A DNA stretch of 64,000 bases from RYN-133 sp963754285 (GCA_963754285.1 CAVWFN010000013.1:58396-122395), one strand, 5' to 3'; counted from the stretch's first letter, positions 8,575 to 17,904 are shown. Notes: generated by a model from the letters alone, not told the origin. Numbers and translations: made by a program.

Positions 8575-9849
8575 ATGGATCACAAGCTGCTGATCGACCT
8601 GATCAGCGTGCCGTTGTTCACGGGGGTCATCGGCTACATCACCAACTGGACCGGCGTCTTGATGCTGTTCCAGCCGCTGCGCTTCCACGGCGTGCACGTC
8701 CCCGGGCTCAAGGTGCTCTTCCCGATCCTGCCTCGGCGCGTGCAGGTGCTGCCGTTGATCCGCTATGACGGCGGGCTCGGCTGGCAGGGCATCGTGCCCT
8801 CGCGCGCGGACAAGATGGCGAGCATCGCCGTCGACAAGGGGTTGCTGAAGCTCGGCAACATGTCCGACTTCTACCGCGAACTCGAGCCCGACCGGATCGC
8901 CGAACATCTGGCCGGTGTCGCGCAGGCCGAGATCCGCGACGTCGTCGAGCAGATCATGCGGCAGGAGAATCCGCAGCTGTGGCACGACCTGCCGCCGCTC
9001 GTGCGTGAGGCCGTCCACGCGCGAGTGCGCCAGCAGCTGCCGGCGGTGATCCGCGAGATCACCGACGAGATCGGCGAGAACGTCGACCAGCTCATCGACG
9101 CGAAGCTCATGGTGATCCGCTACTTCGTCGCCCATCCCGAACTGCTCAACGAGCTGTTCATGATCATGGGCAAGAAAGAACTGCGGTTCATGCAGAACTT
9201 CGGGTTCTACTTCGGGTTCCCGATGGGCTTCGTGCTCGTCGGCGTGCTGCAGTTGCTGCCGTACTGGTGGGTGCTGCCGGTCGGCGGCGTGATCATCGGC
9301 TGGGTGGTCAACTACATCGGCCTCGAGATGATCTTCGAGCCGGCTCGGCCCACGTGGTGGGTGCCGTGGCGTCAGGGCCTGCTGCTCAAGCGCAAGGACG
9401 AGGTGACCGAGCTCTACGCGCAGATGATCGCGGACAAGGTGATCACGCTGCAGAACATCGGCGACGAGTTGCTCACCGGGCCGCGCAGCGACCGCACGAA
9501 GCAGATGCTGTTCGACCAACTACGCCCGGCGGTCGATCGGGCGGTCGGACCGGCGCGACGGGCGGTACGCGTGGCGATCGGGTCGCGCGAATACGACCAG
9601 ATCCGATCGTCGGTCGCCGTGGAGGCGAGCACGTTCGCGCCGATAGCATTCTCCGATGCCGCCTTCAACAAGCGGCAGGCCGGGAAGATCCGGGCTTTCA
9701 TCGCGGCGCAGATGCACGAGATGGGACCGGAAGACTTCGTCGAGATGTTGCGCTCGGCGATCAAGCAGGACGAGTGGCTGCTGTTCGTGCACGGCGGCGC
9801 GCTCGGGTTCTTCGCCGGGTGGCTGCATTTGTTGATCTTCGGAGTGTGA
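8575..9849 (+). CDS. DUF445 family membrane protein
   Basis: A 424-residue protein of the DUF445 family (function unknown). Transmembrane segments lie at the N-terminus (LISVPLFTGVIGYITNWTGVLML), in the middle (GFYFGFPMGFVLVGVLQLLPYWWVLPVGGVIIGWVVNYIGL) and at the C-terminus (GGALGFFAGWLHLLIFGV). A long helical, probably cytoplasmic part joins them. The N-terminal GYITNWTGVLMLFQP matches the family's TNWxAxxMLFxP pattern. The start is ATG 8575. The downstream DUF4393 gene begins one base after its stop codon, so the pair is translationally coupled and may act together at the membrane. Confidence 0.8.
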   Translation: MDHKLLIDLISVPLFTGVIGYITNWTGVLMLFQPLRFHGVHVPGLKVLFPILPRRVQVLPLIRYDGGLGWQGIVPSRADKMASIAVDKGLLKLGNMSDFYRELEPDRIAEHLAGVAQAEIRDVVEQIMRQENPQLWHDLPPLVREAVHARVRQQLPAVIREITDEIGENVDQLIDAKLMVIRYFVAHPELLNELFMIMGKKELRFMQNFGFYFGFPMGFVLVGVLQLLPYWWVLPVGGVIIGWVVNYIGLEMIFEPARPTWWVPWRQGLLLKRKDEVTELYAQMIADKVITLQNIGDELLTGPRSDRTKQMLFDQLRPAVDRAVGPARRAVRVAIGSREYDQIRSSVAVEASTFAPIAFSDAAFNKRQAGKIRAFIAAQMHEMGPEDFVEMLRSAIKQDEWLLFVHGGALGFFAGWLHLLIFGV

Positions 9850-9850
9850 G

Positions 9851-10669
9851 ATGAGCGAGGAACCGGAGCCACCGTCGGCCGGCGAGCTGCTGCGCGGCGC
9901 CGCAGGCTTCGCCCAGGTCGCCTGGAAGACGTCGTGGAAGCTCGCGTCCCTGACCGCGCAGGCATCCGTCCTGGGGACGAACTACGTCATGGGTCGGGCG
10001 GTCGCGGGAGAGTCGGCCGCGGCGATCATGCAGGAGGCCGTGCACGATCTACGAGCCGCTGCGTGGAAGGCGCTCGGGATCATGAGCGCCTCCGACCCGC
10101 GAGCAGCGGCCGCCGAACGCGCGCTGCGAGACAGCGACGTCGAAGACCTGCGCCGGCGTGGCGCCGAGCTGCTGAGACGCTCGAACGACGTCCATATCCT
10201 CGAGGACACCCATCCCGCGTTCGCCCGCATCCTGAGCGAACTCACGCCGGACGAGGCGCGGATCCTGCGCTTTCTCTATCTCGAGGGGCCGCAGCCCTCG
10301 ATCGACGTGCGCACCGCCCGTCCACTCGGGATCGGTTCGGAACTGGTCGCCGCCGGGCTGAACATGATCGGCGAGCACGCCGGGTGTCGCAATCTCGACA
10401 ACGTCGGTCAGTACCTCACGAACCTGCAGCGGCTCGGACTGATCGAGTTCTCCAAGGAGCAGGTGACCAACCCGCAGCGCTACCAGGTCGTCGAAGCGCA
10501 GCCGAAGGTCGCCGACGCGATGAGACATGCCGGACGGATGCCGAAGGCGGTGCATCGCAGCATCCACCTCAACGAGTTCGGCCGGACGTTCTGCGAGACG
10601 TGCCTGCCGGTGGGGGAGTTGCGTCTGATCGCCGAGGGACCGGCGAGCGGGCGACCCAAACCGCGCTGA
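9851..10669 (+). CDS. DUF4393 (Abi-alpha-like) protein
   Basis: A 272-residue protein whose central part (HPAFARILSELTPDEARILRFLYLEGPQPSIDVR) and C-terminal strand-helix region (YLTNLQRLGLIEFSKEQV ... FGRTFCETCLP) resemble DUF4393, a family named Abi-alpha because some members were linked to abortive infection. The N-terminal stretch (GELLRGAAGFAQVAWKTSW) looks amphipathic. The assignment to defence is weak: here it is coupled to a DUF445 membrane protein, which suggests a housekeeping membrane role. ATG 9851 directly follows the upstream stop. Confidence 0.6.
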   Translation: MSEEPEPPSAGELLRGAAGFAQVAWKTSWKLASLTAQASVLGTNYVMGRAVAGESAAAIMQEAVHDLRAAAWKALGIMSASDPRAAAAERALRDSDVEDLRRRGAELLRRSNDVHILEDTHPAFARILSELTPDEARILRFLYLEGPQPSIDVRTARPLGIGSELVAAGLNMIGEHAGCRNLDNVGQYLTNLQRLGLIEFSKEQVTNPQRYQVVEAQPKVADAMRHAGRMPKAVHRSIHLNEFGRTFCETCLPVGELRLIAEGPASGRPKPR

Positions 10670-10672
10670 GGC

Positions 10673-11513
10673 TCAGACAGTTGCCGGTTCCGGCTCGGCG
10701 AGCGGCGGTTCACTGTCGTGCGCCTGCCAGCGGGCAACCACGACCTGACGCAGCCTCGACAGGCCTATGCGCAGCCACGCCGCGCTGATGACGATCACGG
10801 TCGCGACGATGCCGTCGAGCCACCAGTGATTCGCAGTCGCGACGACGCAGAACACGGTCACTGCCGTGTGTCCGGCAGCGATCCAGCGGAACCGGCTGGT
10901 GCTGACCTTGATGGCGTACCAGCCCACAACGACAGCCCACGCGACGTGAACCGACGGCATCGCGGAGAGCTGGTCGACGGCGAGGCCGTTGCTGTAGACC
11001 GATTGGTTGTACAGCGCCGCCGTGTCGACGAAGCCGGGCAGCATCCGCGGCGGCGCCACCGGGATGAGCTGCACGAGCAGGCAGATCAACGTCGCCCAGG
11101 CCATCGTGGCGCGCACCGGGCGGTACTGGTCACGATGGCGAACGAACAACCACACCAGGAAGATCAGCATGGTTGTGAAGTGCATGGTGTCGTAGTAGAG
11201 GTTCGCGCCCTGCACGAGCAGCGGATGACCGAGAATCAGATGTTGCACGCTCTTCTCGGACGGCAGGAAGACGTCGTGCTCGAAGCGTTCTATCCAGTGC
11301 GCCCGGTCGATCGCGGAGTAGTAGCCGGTCACAGACCACTTCCCGGCGAGTTGCCACAACGAGTACAGCATCGCCAGGATCGCCGCCTCGAACGCGAACG
11401 GCGCCAGCATGCGCACCCGGCGCTGCGGGACGGCGTGCAAGGCAGCGCTGGCGACCACAAGCGCGCCGGCCAGTTCGCCCGCGTGCTGCCAGGTCAGCGA
11501 CACCGTCTGCACG
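10673..11513 (-). CDS. PAP2-family phosphatase (inositol phosphorylceramide synthase-like)
   Basis: A 280-residue polytopic membrane protein. The PAP2 catalytic motifs are SAMPSVHVAWA (around residue 180) and a later TANHWWLDGIVA (His-x3-Asp type). The upstream DTMHFTTMLIFLVWLF segment is usual for the AUR1/inositol-phosphotransferase branch. It probably dephosphorylates or transfers lipid phosphate on the outer face of the membrane. I chose GTG 11513, where the hydrophobic protein begins; a longer frame to 11872 overlaps the divergent exporter gene and is unlikely. It converges on DUF4393 with a 3-base gap between stops. Confidence 0.8.
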
Positions 11514-11595
11514 CGAACACTATGCCTGACGCGGCGGCCGATAAGCGCCAGCACTCGTCGGCACCACGCCCTAGGCTCAGTGCTGTGAACGATCG

Positions 11596-12558
11596 ATGAG
11601 CCGCCGCATCTGGGCGGTGTTCGCCGCGATGTGCGTGATCTGGGGCATCCCGTACCTGTTGATCCGCGTGGCGGTCCGCGACATCTCACCGGGCACGTTG
11701 GTGTTCCTGCGCACCGCCATCGGCGGGCTCGCGCTCGTGCCGTTCGCAATCGCGCGGGGCGGGTTCCGGCCGGTCCTTCCGCACTGGCGTCCGCTCGTCG
11801 CCTTCGCCGTCGTCGAGATGGCGATTCCGTGGCTGGCGCTGTCCGAGGCCGAGCGGCAGCTGTCGAGCTCACTGACGGGCTTGCTCATCGCCGCGGTGCC
11901 GCTGATGGGCGTGCTCGTAGCCTGGATCGCCCGCTCGGGTGAGCAGTTCGAGCCGCTGCAGCTGGCCGGGTTGACCGTCGGCCTGGTCGGCGTCGGTCTG
12001 CTCGTCGGTCTCGACTTCGGGCAGGTGGACGCGCCGGCGCTGGTCGAGGTGCTCGTCGTCGTTGTCTGCTACGCGGTCGGCCCGGTGCTCATGGCGCGCT
12101 ACCTGGCCGACCTGCCCAGCATTCCGGTCGCGTGTTCATCGCTGCTGGTCGTGGGCGCCATCTATCTGCCCTACGCGGCAGTGCGCCCGCCGACGCACGT
12201 CCCGGCCCAGGGCTGGTGGTCGGTCGCAGCGCTCGCCATCGTGTGCACTGCGCTCGCGTTCGTGCTGTTCTTCATGCTCATCGCCTCGATCGGCCCGGCC
12301 CGGGCAACCGTGATCACGTATGTCAACCCCGCAGTCGCGGTGCTGTGTGGCGTCGCGTTCCTGTCGGAGGACTTCACCCTCGGTATCGGCATCGGGTTCC
12401 CGCTGATCCTCGTCGGGTCCGTGCTCGGGGCCCGCAAGCGGAACCCGGATCAGTCGATCCTGACCGAACCGTTGGCGGTGTCGAACACGGCGGCGACAAC
12501 GCCGGTGCCCTCGTCCGGCGAGCGCCAGGCGACCTCGACGCCGTCGAACGGCTGCTGA
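11596..12558 (+). CDS. EamA/DMT-family transporter
   Basis: A 320-residue membrane protein with about ten hydrophobic segments in two EamA repeats. The first starts WAVFAAMCVIWGIPYLLIRVA and the second follows ALVEVLVVVVCYAVGPVLMARYL. FLRTAIGGLALVPFAI is the usual second helix. Members export amino acids, drugs or other metabolites; the substrate here is unknown. The start is ATG 11596, 83 bases from the divergent PAP2 start. The hydrophilic tail (residues about 290-320) overlaps the convergent VOC gene by 109 bases, which is unusual. Confidence 0.85.
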   Translation: MSRRIWAVFAAMCVIWGIPYLLIRVAVRDISPGTLVFLRTAIGGLALVPFAIARGGFRPVLPHWRPLVAFAVVEMAIPWLALSEAERQLSSSLTGLLIAAVPLMGVLVAWIARSGEQFEPLQLAGLTVGLVGVGLLVGLDFGQVDAPALVEVLVVVVCYAVGPVLMARYLADLPSIPVACSSLLVVGAIYLPYAAVRPPTHVPAQGWWSVAALAIVCTALAFVLFFMLIASIGPARATVITYVNPAVAVLCGVAFLSEDFTLGIGIGFPLILVGSVLGARKRNPDQSILTEPLAVSNTAATTPVPSSGERQATSTPSNGC

Positions 12559-13088
12559 GTCGACGTCCCGAGATAGTCGTCGATGCGCGCCTCGTCGCCG
12601 GCTATCTCGAGTTGGGTCAGGCGCACCCGCGAGCCGCCCGACGAGGGATGGTCGGCCGGGTCGCTGTGCCACTCGACGAAGAACGGCAGCTGCGCGTCGT
12701 CGGCCACGTCGTTGACGCCGAGCTGCGACCAGCGCAGGTCGACCCCGTCCGGCCGCCGCCGATGTCCCGCGGCGGCGGTCCGGCCCAGCCGTGCCTCGAC
12801 CGGTGCGATGTCGTCGACGGCGATGACCCATGCGAGCCAGCCGCCGCCGTCGTCAGTGCGATCACGCACTGCGCGCCCGAACGGCGCACGGTCGACAGCC
12901 GGGTGATCGAGCGCCGCGACGACCTCGAGGTAGCAGCCGTCTGCCAGCGGCAGCACGAAGTTGCGTGTGCCGAAGGACGGGTGGATGCCGCCGTCGATGA
13001 AGCCTGCGCCGAGTCGCGCGCCGAGGCTCTGCACGCACGCCCCGAGTCCCTCCGGGCCGGCGGCATAGCTGACATGGTCAAGACGCAT
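12450..13088 (-). CDS. Glyoxalase-like (VOC superfamily) protein
   Basis: A 212-residue protein of the glyoxalase-like group. It has the opening LDHVSYAAG, the core TRNFVLPLADGCYLEVVAALDHP, and a second half that begins GWLAWVIAVDDIAPVEARLG. This is the usual beta-alpha-beta-beta-beta pattern with a metal-binding His (LDHVS) and Glu (YLEVV). Substrate is unknown. I start at ATG 13088 (MRLDHVS) and not at 13106 because the fold begins there. Its 3' end overlaps the tail of the exporter gene on the other strand. Confidence 0.75.
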   Translation of the reverse strand: MRLDHVSYAAGPEGLGACVQSLGARLGAGFIDGGIHPSFGTRNFVLPLADGCYLEVVAALDHPAVDRAPFGRAVRDRTDDGGGWLAWVIAVDDIAPVEARLGRTAAAGHRRRPDGVDLRWSQLGVNDVADDAQLPFFVEWHSDPADHPSSGGSRVRLTQLEIAGDEARIDDYLGTSTQQPFDGVEVAWRSPDEGTGVVAAVFDTANGSVRID

Positions 13089-13132
13089 GACGACATCGTG
13101 GCCCACCCGTCGCGGCTAGGAACACGCCGGGG

Positions 13133-13909
13133 TCACCTGGTGTGAATCACCACGAGATCGGCGGCATCGACTTCGGCGTCAATGCCGCCGGCGGCCAGCC
13201 AGGTGTTCGCAACGTCGTCCGCCGTGCGTAGTTGATCTCCCGCGGCGAGGCGTCGCACCAGCGCGGCTGCGAGCTGCCCCTTGGCGAACTTGCTCGGGTA
13301 GCTGACCACACCGCGCCCGCCGGCAGGCAGCGGTGACAGGACGCGCACGCGGACGGTGCGCTCGGCGAGTTCGCCACGCGGACGCCACATCGCGGCGTAG
13401 TCACCGGAGCGCAGGTCGACGACCAGGCCGCGACCGAGCAGCGCCGGCATGGCCTCGTCGAGCACCGGACGCCACGCGGTGGCCACAACGCCGACTCCGG
13501 GAAGCACTGCCTTGGCCGGCACGCGGTAGTTCGGGACCGGCTCGTCACCGCGCACCACGCCGAACAGGCCCGAGAAGGTGAGCAGCGTGCGCGCGGCCAT
13601 GCGCTGTTGGCCGGCGTCCAGACCCTGGTGATCCAGGCCGTCGTAGACGGTGCCGGCGTAGCGACGCAGTGCGGGGAGCGTGCCGCTGCCGCGCACCGCC
13701 GCGTTCGCCGCGAGCGCCGCATCGGTCACGGCGGGCGGGAGCAGGAGCGCTGCTGCCGCCGCCTCACGCGGCCCCGAGACGAGCCGGTCGAGGGCCGCGA
13801 GGATGCGCTCCCTGCCGTCTCCGAGGCTCGCGTGCGGTGGGCGGGCGGAGAGCGGACGGCCACGTCCACCCGGATGCTTGGCCTCACTGGGCGGGAGCAG
13901 AACGCGCAC
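13133..13909 (-). CDS. yaaA: YaaA family peroxide-stress protein
   Basis: A 258-residue DUF328/YaaA protein. The family start LLPPSEAK is at residues 3-10, followed by the conserved GLFGVVRGDEPVPNYRVPAKAVLPG and the C-terminal PSKFAKGQLAAALV. In E. coli YaaA lowers intracellular free iron during hydrogen peroxide stress and binds DNA. The start is GTG 13909, immediately before RVLLPPSEAK. It lies 11 bases downstream of the NUDIX gene on the same strand, so the two are probably one transcript. Confidence 0.85.
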   Translation of the reverse strand: MRVLLPPSEAKHPGGRGRPLSARPPHASLGDGRERILAALDRLVSGPREAAAAALLLPPAVTDAALAANAAVRGSGTLPALRRYAGTVYDGLDHQGLDAGQQRMAARTLLTFSGLFGVVRGDEPVPNYRVPAKAVLPGVGVVATAWRPVLDEAMPALLGRGLVVDLRSGDYAAMWRPRGELAERTVRVRVLSPLPAGGRGVVSYPSKFAKGQLAAALVRRLAAGDQLRTADDVANTWLAAGGIDAEVDAADLVVIHTR

Positions 13910-13920
13910 GGCGCGCGACG

Positions 13921-14364
13921 CTACAGCCGCTGCATGAGGTGCGGCCACGCGGCTGCGAATCCGGCGTGCAGGTCGAGCCCGGCCACCTCGCTCACCGGCC
14001 ACCAGCGCACCGCGACGCTTTCCGGGTTCGCCGGCTGAAGCGCCACGCGATGATCGGCGCGCGCGAGCACCGTCGTGTATGACCAGCCGCCGTGCTCATC
14101 GACCCATTCGTCGAACGGGGTCACCTGGACCGGGTCGAGGGTGGTCTCTTCGACGGCCTCGCGCAGTGCCGCGGCGACCGCGTCCTCGTGACTGTCCTTG
14201 GCGCCGCCGGGCAACGCCCAAGTACCGCCCTCGTGCGTCCACGCCGCGCGATGCTGCAACACGACCGCATCGCCGTCGGTGATCAGGATGCCCGCGGCGC
14301 CGAAGCGGCCCCAATGCCGGTGACCACGGCTGCAGATCACCCAGCCGTTGCCGTCGCCGCTCAT
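13921..14364 (-). CDS. NUDIX hydrolase
   Basis: A 147-residue protein with a complete NUDIX box: GGAKDSHEDAVAAALREAVEET gives G-x5-E-x7-REAxEE, around residues 54-75. Upstream strands (GAAGILITDGDAVVLQHRA) are typical of small cytosolic nucleotide pyrophosphatases of the MutT/8-oxo-dGTPase type; substrate is not predictable. The start ATG 14364 reads MSGDGNGWVICSRGHRHWG. It is upstream of yaaA and likely co-transcribed, which would fit a joint oxidative-damage role (inference). Confidence 0.88.
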   Translation of the reverse strand: MSGDGNGWVICSRGHRHWGRFGAAGILITDGDAVVLQHRAAWTHEGGTWALPGGAKDSHEDAVAAALREAVEETTLDPVQVTPFDEWVDEHGGWSYTTVLARADHRVALQPANPESVAVRWWPVSEVAGLDLHAGFAAAWPHLMQRL

Positions 14365-14558
14365 GAGAACTCTCTGATCCGTGCTTGTTTTCCAATAGTG
14401 ACGCCGACCCGCCAGGTCGCCTCTCGGCGGAAGGCCGCTCGTGGCGGCAAATGTGGGACCGGGGGCCATGAGCGGGCCGGCGTCACTGTCAACGGTACAG
14501 GCCGTCAACCGGCGCGGTCGGCCGTCGCGACCGGTGGTGCGCAACTATCCTGGACGGC

Positions 14559-15170
14559 GTGGAAGAGCGCCCGCACCGCCCGGCGCCGTACGCGGATCTG
14601 ACCGGTTTCATCGACGCTGCCGGGGGCGTCGCGCCGAGTTCGCGCGCCGAGATCGCGGCCGCAACGGCCCACGTGCTCGTCTCCGCGGGCCGAGCCGACG
14701 CCGACGACCGGTTCGTGGCGTTGGTCGAGGCGGTGGGCATCGACACCCTCGGTGCGCTGTGGCGCGACAGCGACCCGGTCAGCCTGCCCGGTGCGCTGTG
14801 GGCGCTGTACCTGCTGCGTCAGTGGTCGCGCACCAACGCCGAGCAGGTACGCCTGCTCTGGCGCGCCGGCGCCCCGCTCGCACCCGCCGAGGCCGCCGTC
14901 GCCGGCGTTGCCGACGATGCCGATGCGGCCGACGTGCAGGCGGGTGCCGACGCGATCCTCACCGGCGTCTATCGCGGCGATCTCGCGGTCGCTCTCGAGC
15001 GGGCAGCAGCCGCGTTCAGAGTGCTCGCCGCCGGCCGACGCGACCGCGCAGACGCGATCGACGACACCGCGGCGCGCAACGCTGAGTGTGAGTTGGCGAC
15101 CCGCAACGAGCGCGTTGCCGCCGACCTGGCCACTGCGGCTGCGCGGTGGCGTGCGGGCACGCTCGGCTGA
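14559..15170 (+). CDS. Hypothetical protein, Ala-rich, helical
   Basis: A 203-residue protein that I do not recognise. It is alanine-rich with predicted helices: EIAAATAHVLVSAGRADADDRFVALVEAVGIDTLGALW, then SLPGALWALYLLRQW and an AGADAILTGVYRGDLAVALERAAAAFRVLA repeat region. No signal or membrane segment is seen. The start is GTG 14559 (VEERPHRP). It is divergent from the NUDIX gene and 121 bases ahead of DUF4192 on the same strand. Codon use is normal for the region, so it is a real gene. Confidence 0.65.
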   Translation: MEERPHRPAPYADLTGFIDAAGGVAPSSRAEIAAATAHVLVSAGRADADDRFVALVEAVGIDTLGALWRDSDPVSLPGALWALYLLRQWSRTNAEQVRLLWRAGAPLAPAEAAVAGVADDADAADVQAGADAILTGVYRGDLAVALERAAAAFRVLAAGRRDRADAIDDTAARNAECELATRNERVAADLATAAARWRAGTLG

Positions 15171-15291
15171 TTCGCGGACGCGCTACCACGCACCTGTGAC
15201 GATTCGCGCCTAGTTCGTCCACAGCGTTCGGCAGCGTCCACAGTTCACGCTCGGACGCCCGTGGCGCACCGATCTCGACCACCGTGGACGC

Positions 15292-16386
15292 ATGGCACTC
15301 GACACCGACCACGGCTCCGGTCGCCGTGACGCACCACCCTTGCTCCGCGTCACCGGCCCGGCCGATCTCGCCCAGGCGATCCCGTACCTGCTGGGCTTCC
15401 ACCCGTCCCGCAGCCTCGTCGTGGTCGGGCTGCGGGCCAAGCGGGTGGCGGTCACCGCCCGCATCGACCTCCGCGACCTCCTCGACACCCCCGTGCTGCG
15501 AGAGACGCTCGCGTCCTTCGCGTGCAGCGGGGCCGAGAAGATCGTCGCCGTCGTCTTCGACGACGAGGTCGAACGCAGCGTCGACTGCGGTGAGCTCGCC
15601 TGGAGCGAGCTCGCCGACGAGGTCCATCTCACGGCTGGTGGGCAGGGGCTCGACGTCGACGAGGTCGCGCTGGTCAGCCGCGGCCGACTGTGGTCCTACG
15701 ACTGCGCCGACCCTCGTTGCTGCCCGCCCGAAGGCCGACCGCTCGGCAGCGACAGCTCGCAGATCGCCGCGACAGCCGCGTACGCCGGATTGGTCGCGCT
15801 GCCCGATCGCAGTGATCTGGTCGCCCAGTTGGATCGCCGCGTCGATCCTGTCGAGCTCGACGGTGTGCTCGAGCAGTTGCGTGCCCGCGACAGGGCAGCC
15901 GCCGACGTAGCCGGTCGACGCAAGGAGGAGCGTGATCGTGCCGACGCCCGTGCGGTGGTCGATGCGGCTCGCGCCTTCGACGAGCCCGGACAGGAAGCGA
16001 TTCTGACCGACAGCGAGCGGCTCGACTTCGCGGTCGCATTGCGCCGCATCCCCGTCCGTGACGCGGTCTGGATGGCGCTCGACTCCGGTCAGATCGACGG
16101 CCGCGCGCTGTGGCAACGGCTCGCTACGAGCCTGCCCGCGCCCTTCGACGCGCCGCCGCTGTTCCTGTTCGGGTGGGCGAGCTACCGCGACGGCAACGGC
16201 GCACTGGCACGCATCGCCGCCGACCGCGCGCTCGACAGCGACCCGTACTACAGCGCCGCCGACCTGATCCTTGCGGCGTTGTCACAGGCGCTCGACCCGC
16301 GCCTGTTGCCACGCTTCACGCGGCCCGAGGTCACAGAGGCACTGCACGGGGAACGACCGGGCGGGGCAGATCGGAGGCGCCGGTGA
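15292..16386 (+). CDS. DUF4192 domain-containing protein
   Basis: A 364-residue actinobacterial protein of DUF4192. The diagnostic opening is LLRVTGPADLAQAIPYLLGFHPSRSLVVVGLR (residues about 17-48). The C-terminal LFLFGWASYRDGNGALARIAADRALDSDP with its downstream LDPR is the usual end of the family. Function is unknown. ATG 15292 is well placed. The last 56 bases overlap the 3' end of gltD on the opposite strand. Confidence 0.88.
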   Translation: MALDTDHGSGRRDAPPLLRVTGPADLAQAIPYLLGFHPSRSLVVVGLRAKRVAVTARIDLRDLLDTPVLRETLASFACSGAEKIVAVVFDDEVERSVDCGELAWSELADEVHLTAGGQGLDVDEVALVSRGRLWSYDCADPRCCPPEGRPLGSDSSQIAATAAYAGLVALPDRSDLVAQLDRRVDPVELDGVLEQLRARDRAAADVAGRRKEERDRADARAVVDAARAFDEPGQEAILTDSERLDFAVALRRIPVRDAVWMALDSGQIDGRALWQRLATSLPAPFDAPPLFLFGWASYRDGNGALARIAADRALDSDPYYSAADLILAALSQALDPRLLPRFTRPEVTEALHGERPGGADRRRR

Positions 16387-17797
16387 GTACGTCGTCGACT
16401 GCTGCGGCGCAGGCGCGACCCTCGGCGATCGCCCACACAACCAGTGATGCACCCCGGGTGGCGTCACCGCACGAGTACACACCCTCGGCCGAGGTGCGCC
16501 ACGCGTCGTCGACCACCGCTGTGCCGCGCGCAGGCTCGCTCTCGACGCCGAGTGCGTCGAGCAACTCCGGGACGTCGGTACCGACGAATCCGGCCGCGAG
16601 CAGCACGAGTTGGGCCGGCAGCTCCGTGCGTGATCCCTCGACCGGACGGAACTCGCGCCGGGTGCCGACCCGAACGATCTCGACCCGTTCGACGACGACC
16701 CCACGAACTGCTCCGTCGTCGTCGGCGACGAACTCGACGACCTCGCGAGCCCAGGCCTCGTGCACGCCTTCGTCGTGGGCGGGTGAGGCACCGCGGGTGC
16801 TCGGGGCAGAGGGCCAGATCGGGTTCACGAGTCCGACGCGCGGCGCCGGGCGCGGGTTGTGGTCGAGCACCGTGACCGATGTGGCGCCCTGTCGGTTCGC
16901 CGTCCCGAGACAGTCGGCGGCCGTGTCACCGCCGCCGATGATGATCACGTCCTTGCCCTCGGCGCTGATGTCGGGCGTCTCGATGTCTCCGGCCTGCACG
17001 TGATTGCCCTGCGGCAGGTAGGTCATCGCCTGGTGCACGCCGGGCAGGTCGCGACCCGGGGTGGTCAACTCGCGGGGCGCGAGCGCGCCGACCGCGAGCA
17101 CCACCGCGTCGAACTCGGCCCGCAGCCGCGACGCGTCCTCGGCCCCGATGCGCGCGTTGACCACGAACTCGGTGCCCTCGGCGCGCATCTGCGCGAGCCT
17201 GCGGTCGATGATGTCCTTGGGCATCTTGAAATCGGGGATGCCGTAGCGCAGCAGACCGCCGAGACGGTCGTCGCGCTCGTAGACGGTGACCGCATGCCCG
17301 GCCCGCGTCAGCTGCTGCGCTGCTGCGAGCCCGGCGGGGCCGGACCCGATCACGGCAACACTCTTGCCGGTGCGCTCGAGCGGCGGCTGGGGCAGCACGA
17401 TGCTCTGGTCGAAGGCGCGCTCGACGATCGAGATCTCGACCTGCTTGATGGTGACCGGGTCGGTGTTCAGGGCGAGCACGCACGCCGCTTCGCACGGTGC
17501 GGGGCAGATCCACCCGGTGAACTCGGGGAAGTTGTTGGTTGCGTGCAGCCGCTCGCTGGCGCCGACGTAGTCGTCTCGGGCGACGAACTCGTTCCATTCG
17601 GGGATCAGGTTGCCGAGCGGGCATCCGCTGTGGCAGAAGGCGACTCCGCAGTCCATGCAGCGTGCCGCCTGCTCGGTCACGACTTCGTCGCGCGAGCGCA
17701 GGTAGATCGGCTGCCAGTCGCGGACCCGCTCAGCGGTGGGCCGCTTCGGCGTGTCAACGCGGTCGTACTTCAGGAAGCCTTGTGGGTCGTGTGCCAC
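16331..17797 (-). CDS. gltD: Glutamate synthase small subunit (NADPH)
   Basis: A 488-residue flavoprotein of the GOGAT small-subunit family. It oxidises NADPH and passes electrons through iron-sulfur centres to the large subunit for glutamate synthesis. Features in order: QGFLKYDR start, 4Fe-4S cysteines (CMDCGVAFCHSGCPLGN and CPAPCEAACV), FAD-binding VAVIGSGPAGLAAAQQL (near 149), and NAD(P)-binding VIIIGGGDTAADCLGT (near 287). GTG 17797 gives VAHDPQGFL, as in relatives. No gltB is adjacent: the gene upstream is an IdeR-like repressor. Another oxidoreductase using the same module is possible but less likely given full-length similarity. Confidence 0.9.
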   Translation of the reverse strand: MAHDPQGFLKYDRVDTPKRPTAERVRDWQPIYLRSRDEVVTEQAARCMDCGVAFCHSGCPLGNLIPEWNEFVARDDYVGASERLHATNNFPEFTGWICPAPCEAACVLALNTDPVTIKQVEISIVERAFDQSIVLPQPPLERTGKSVAVIGSGPAGLAAAQQLTRAGHAVTVYERDDRLGGLLRYGIPDFKMPKDIIDRRLAQMRAEGTEFVVNARIGAEDASRLRAEFDAVVLAVGALAPRELTTPGRDLPGVHQAMTYLPQGNHVQAGDIETPDISAEGKDVIIIGGGDTAADCLGTANRQGATSVTVLDHNPRPAPRVGLVNPIWPSAPSTRGASPAHDEGVHEAWAREVVEFVADDDGAVRGVVVERVEIVRVGTRREFRPVEGSRTELPAQLVLLAAGFVGTDVPELLDALGVESEPARGTAVVDDAWRTSAEGVYSCGDATRGASLVVWAIAEGRACAAAVDDVLTGASDLPRPVVPRAVPL

Positions 17798-17904
17798 CAA
17801 CGGCCCTCTCGGTGTCGACGGGGGGCAATGCTCCATCTGGTGCAGTGCGCACGAGGCGACGGTGGCTCGCGACTAGTGGCCGATGCTACCGAGAGCCGCC
17901 TCGG

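Noticed and set aside
9851..10669. Abortive-infection defence gene
   Set aside because: Only the family nickname points to defence; no other defence genes are near.
10718..11599. Plus-strand open frame of 293 codons
   Set aside because: Antisense shadow of the PAP2 gene, rich in Arg/His/Gln as expected for a shadow.
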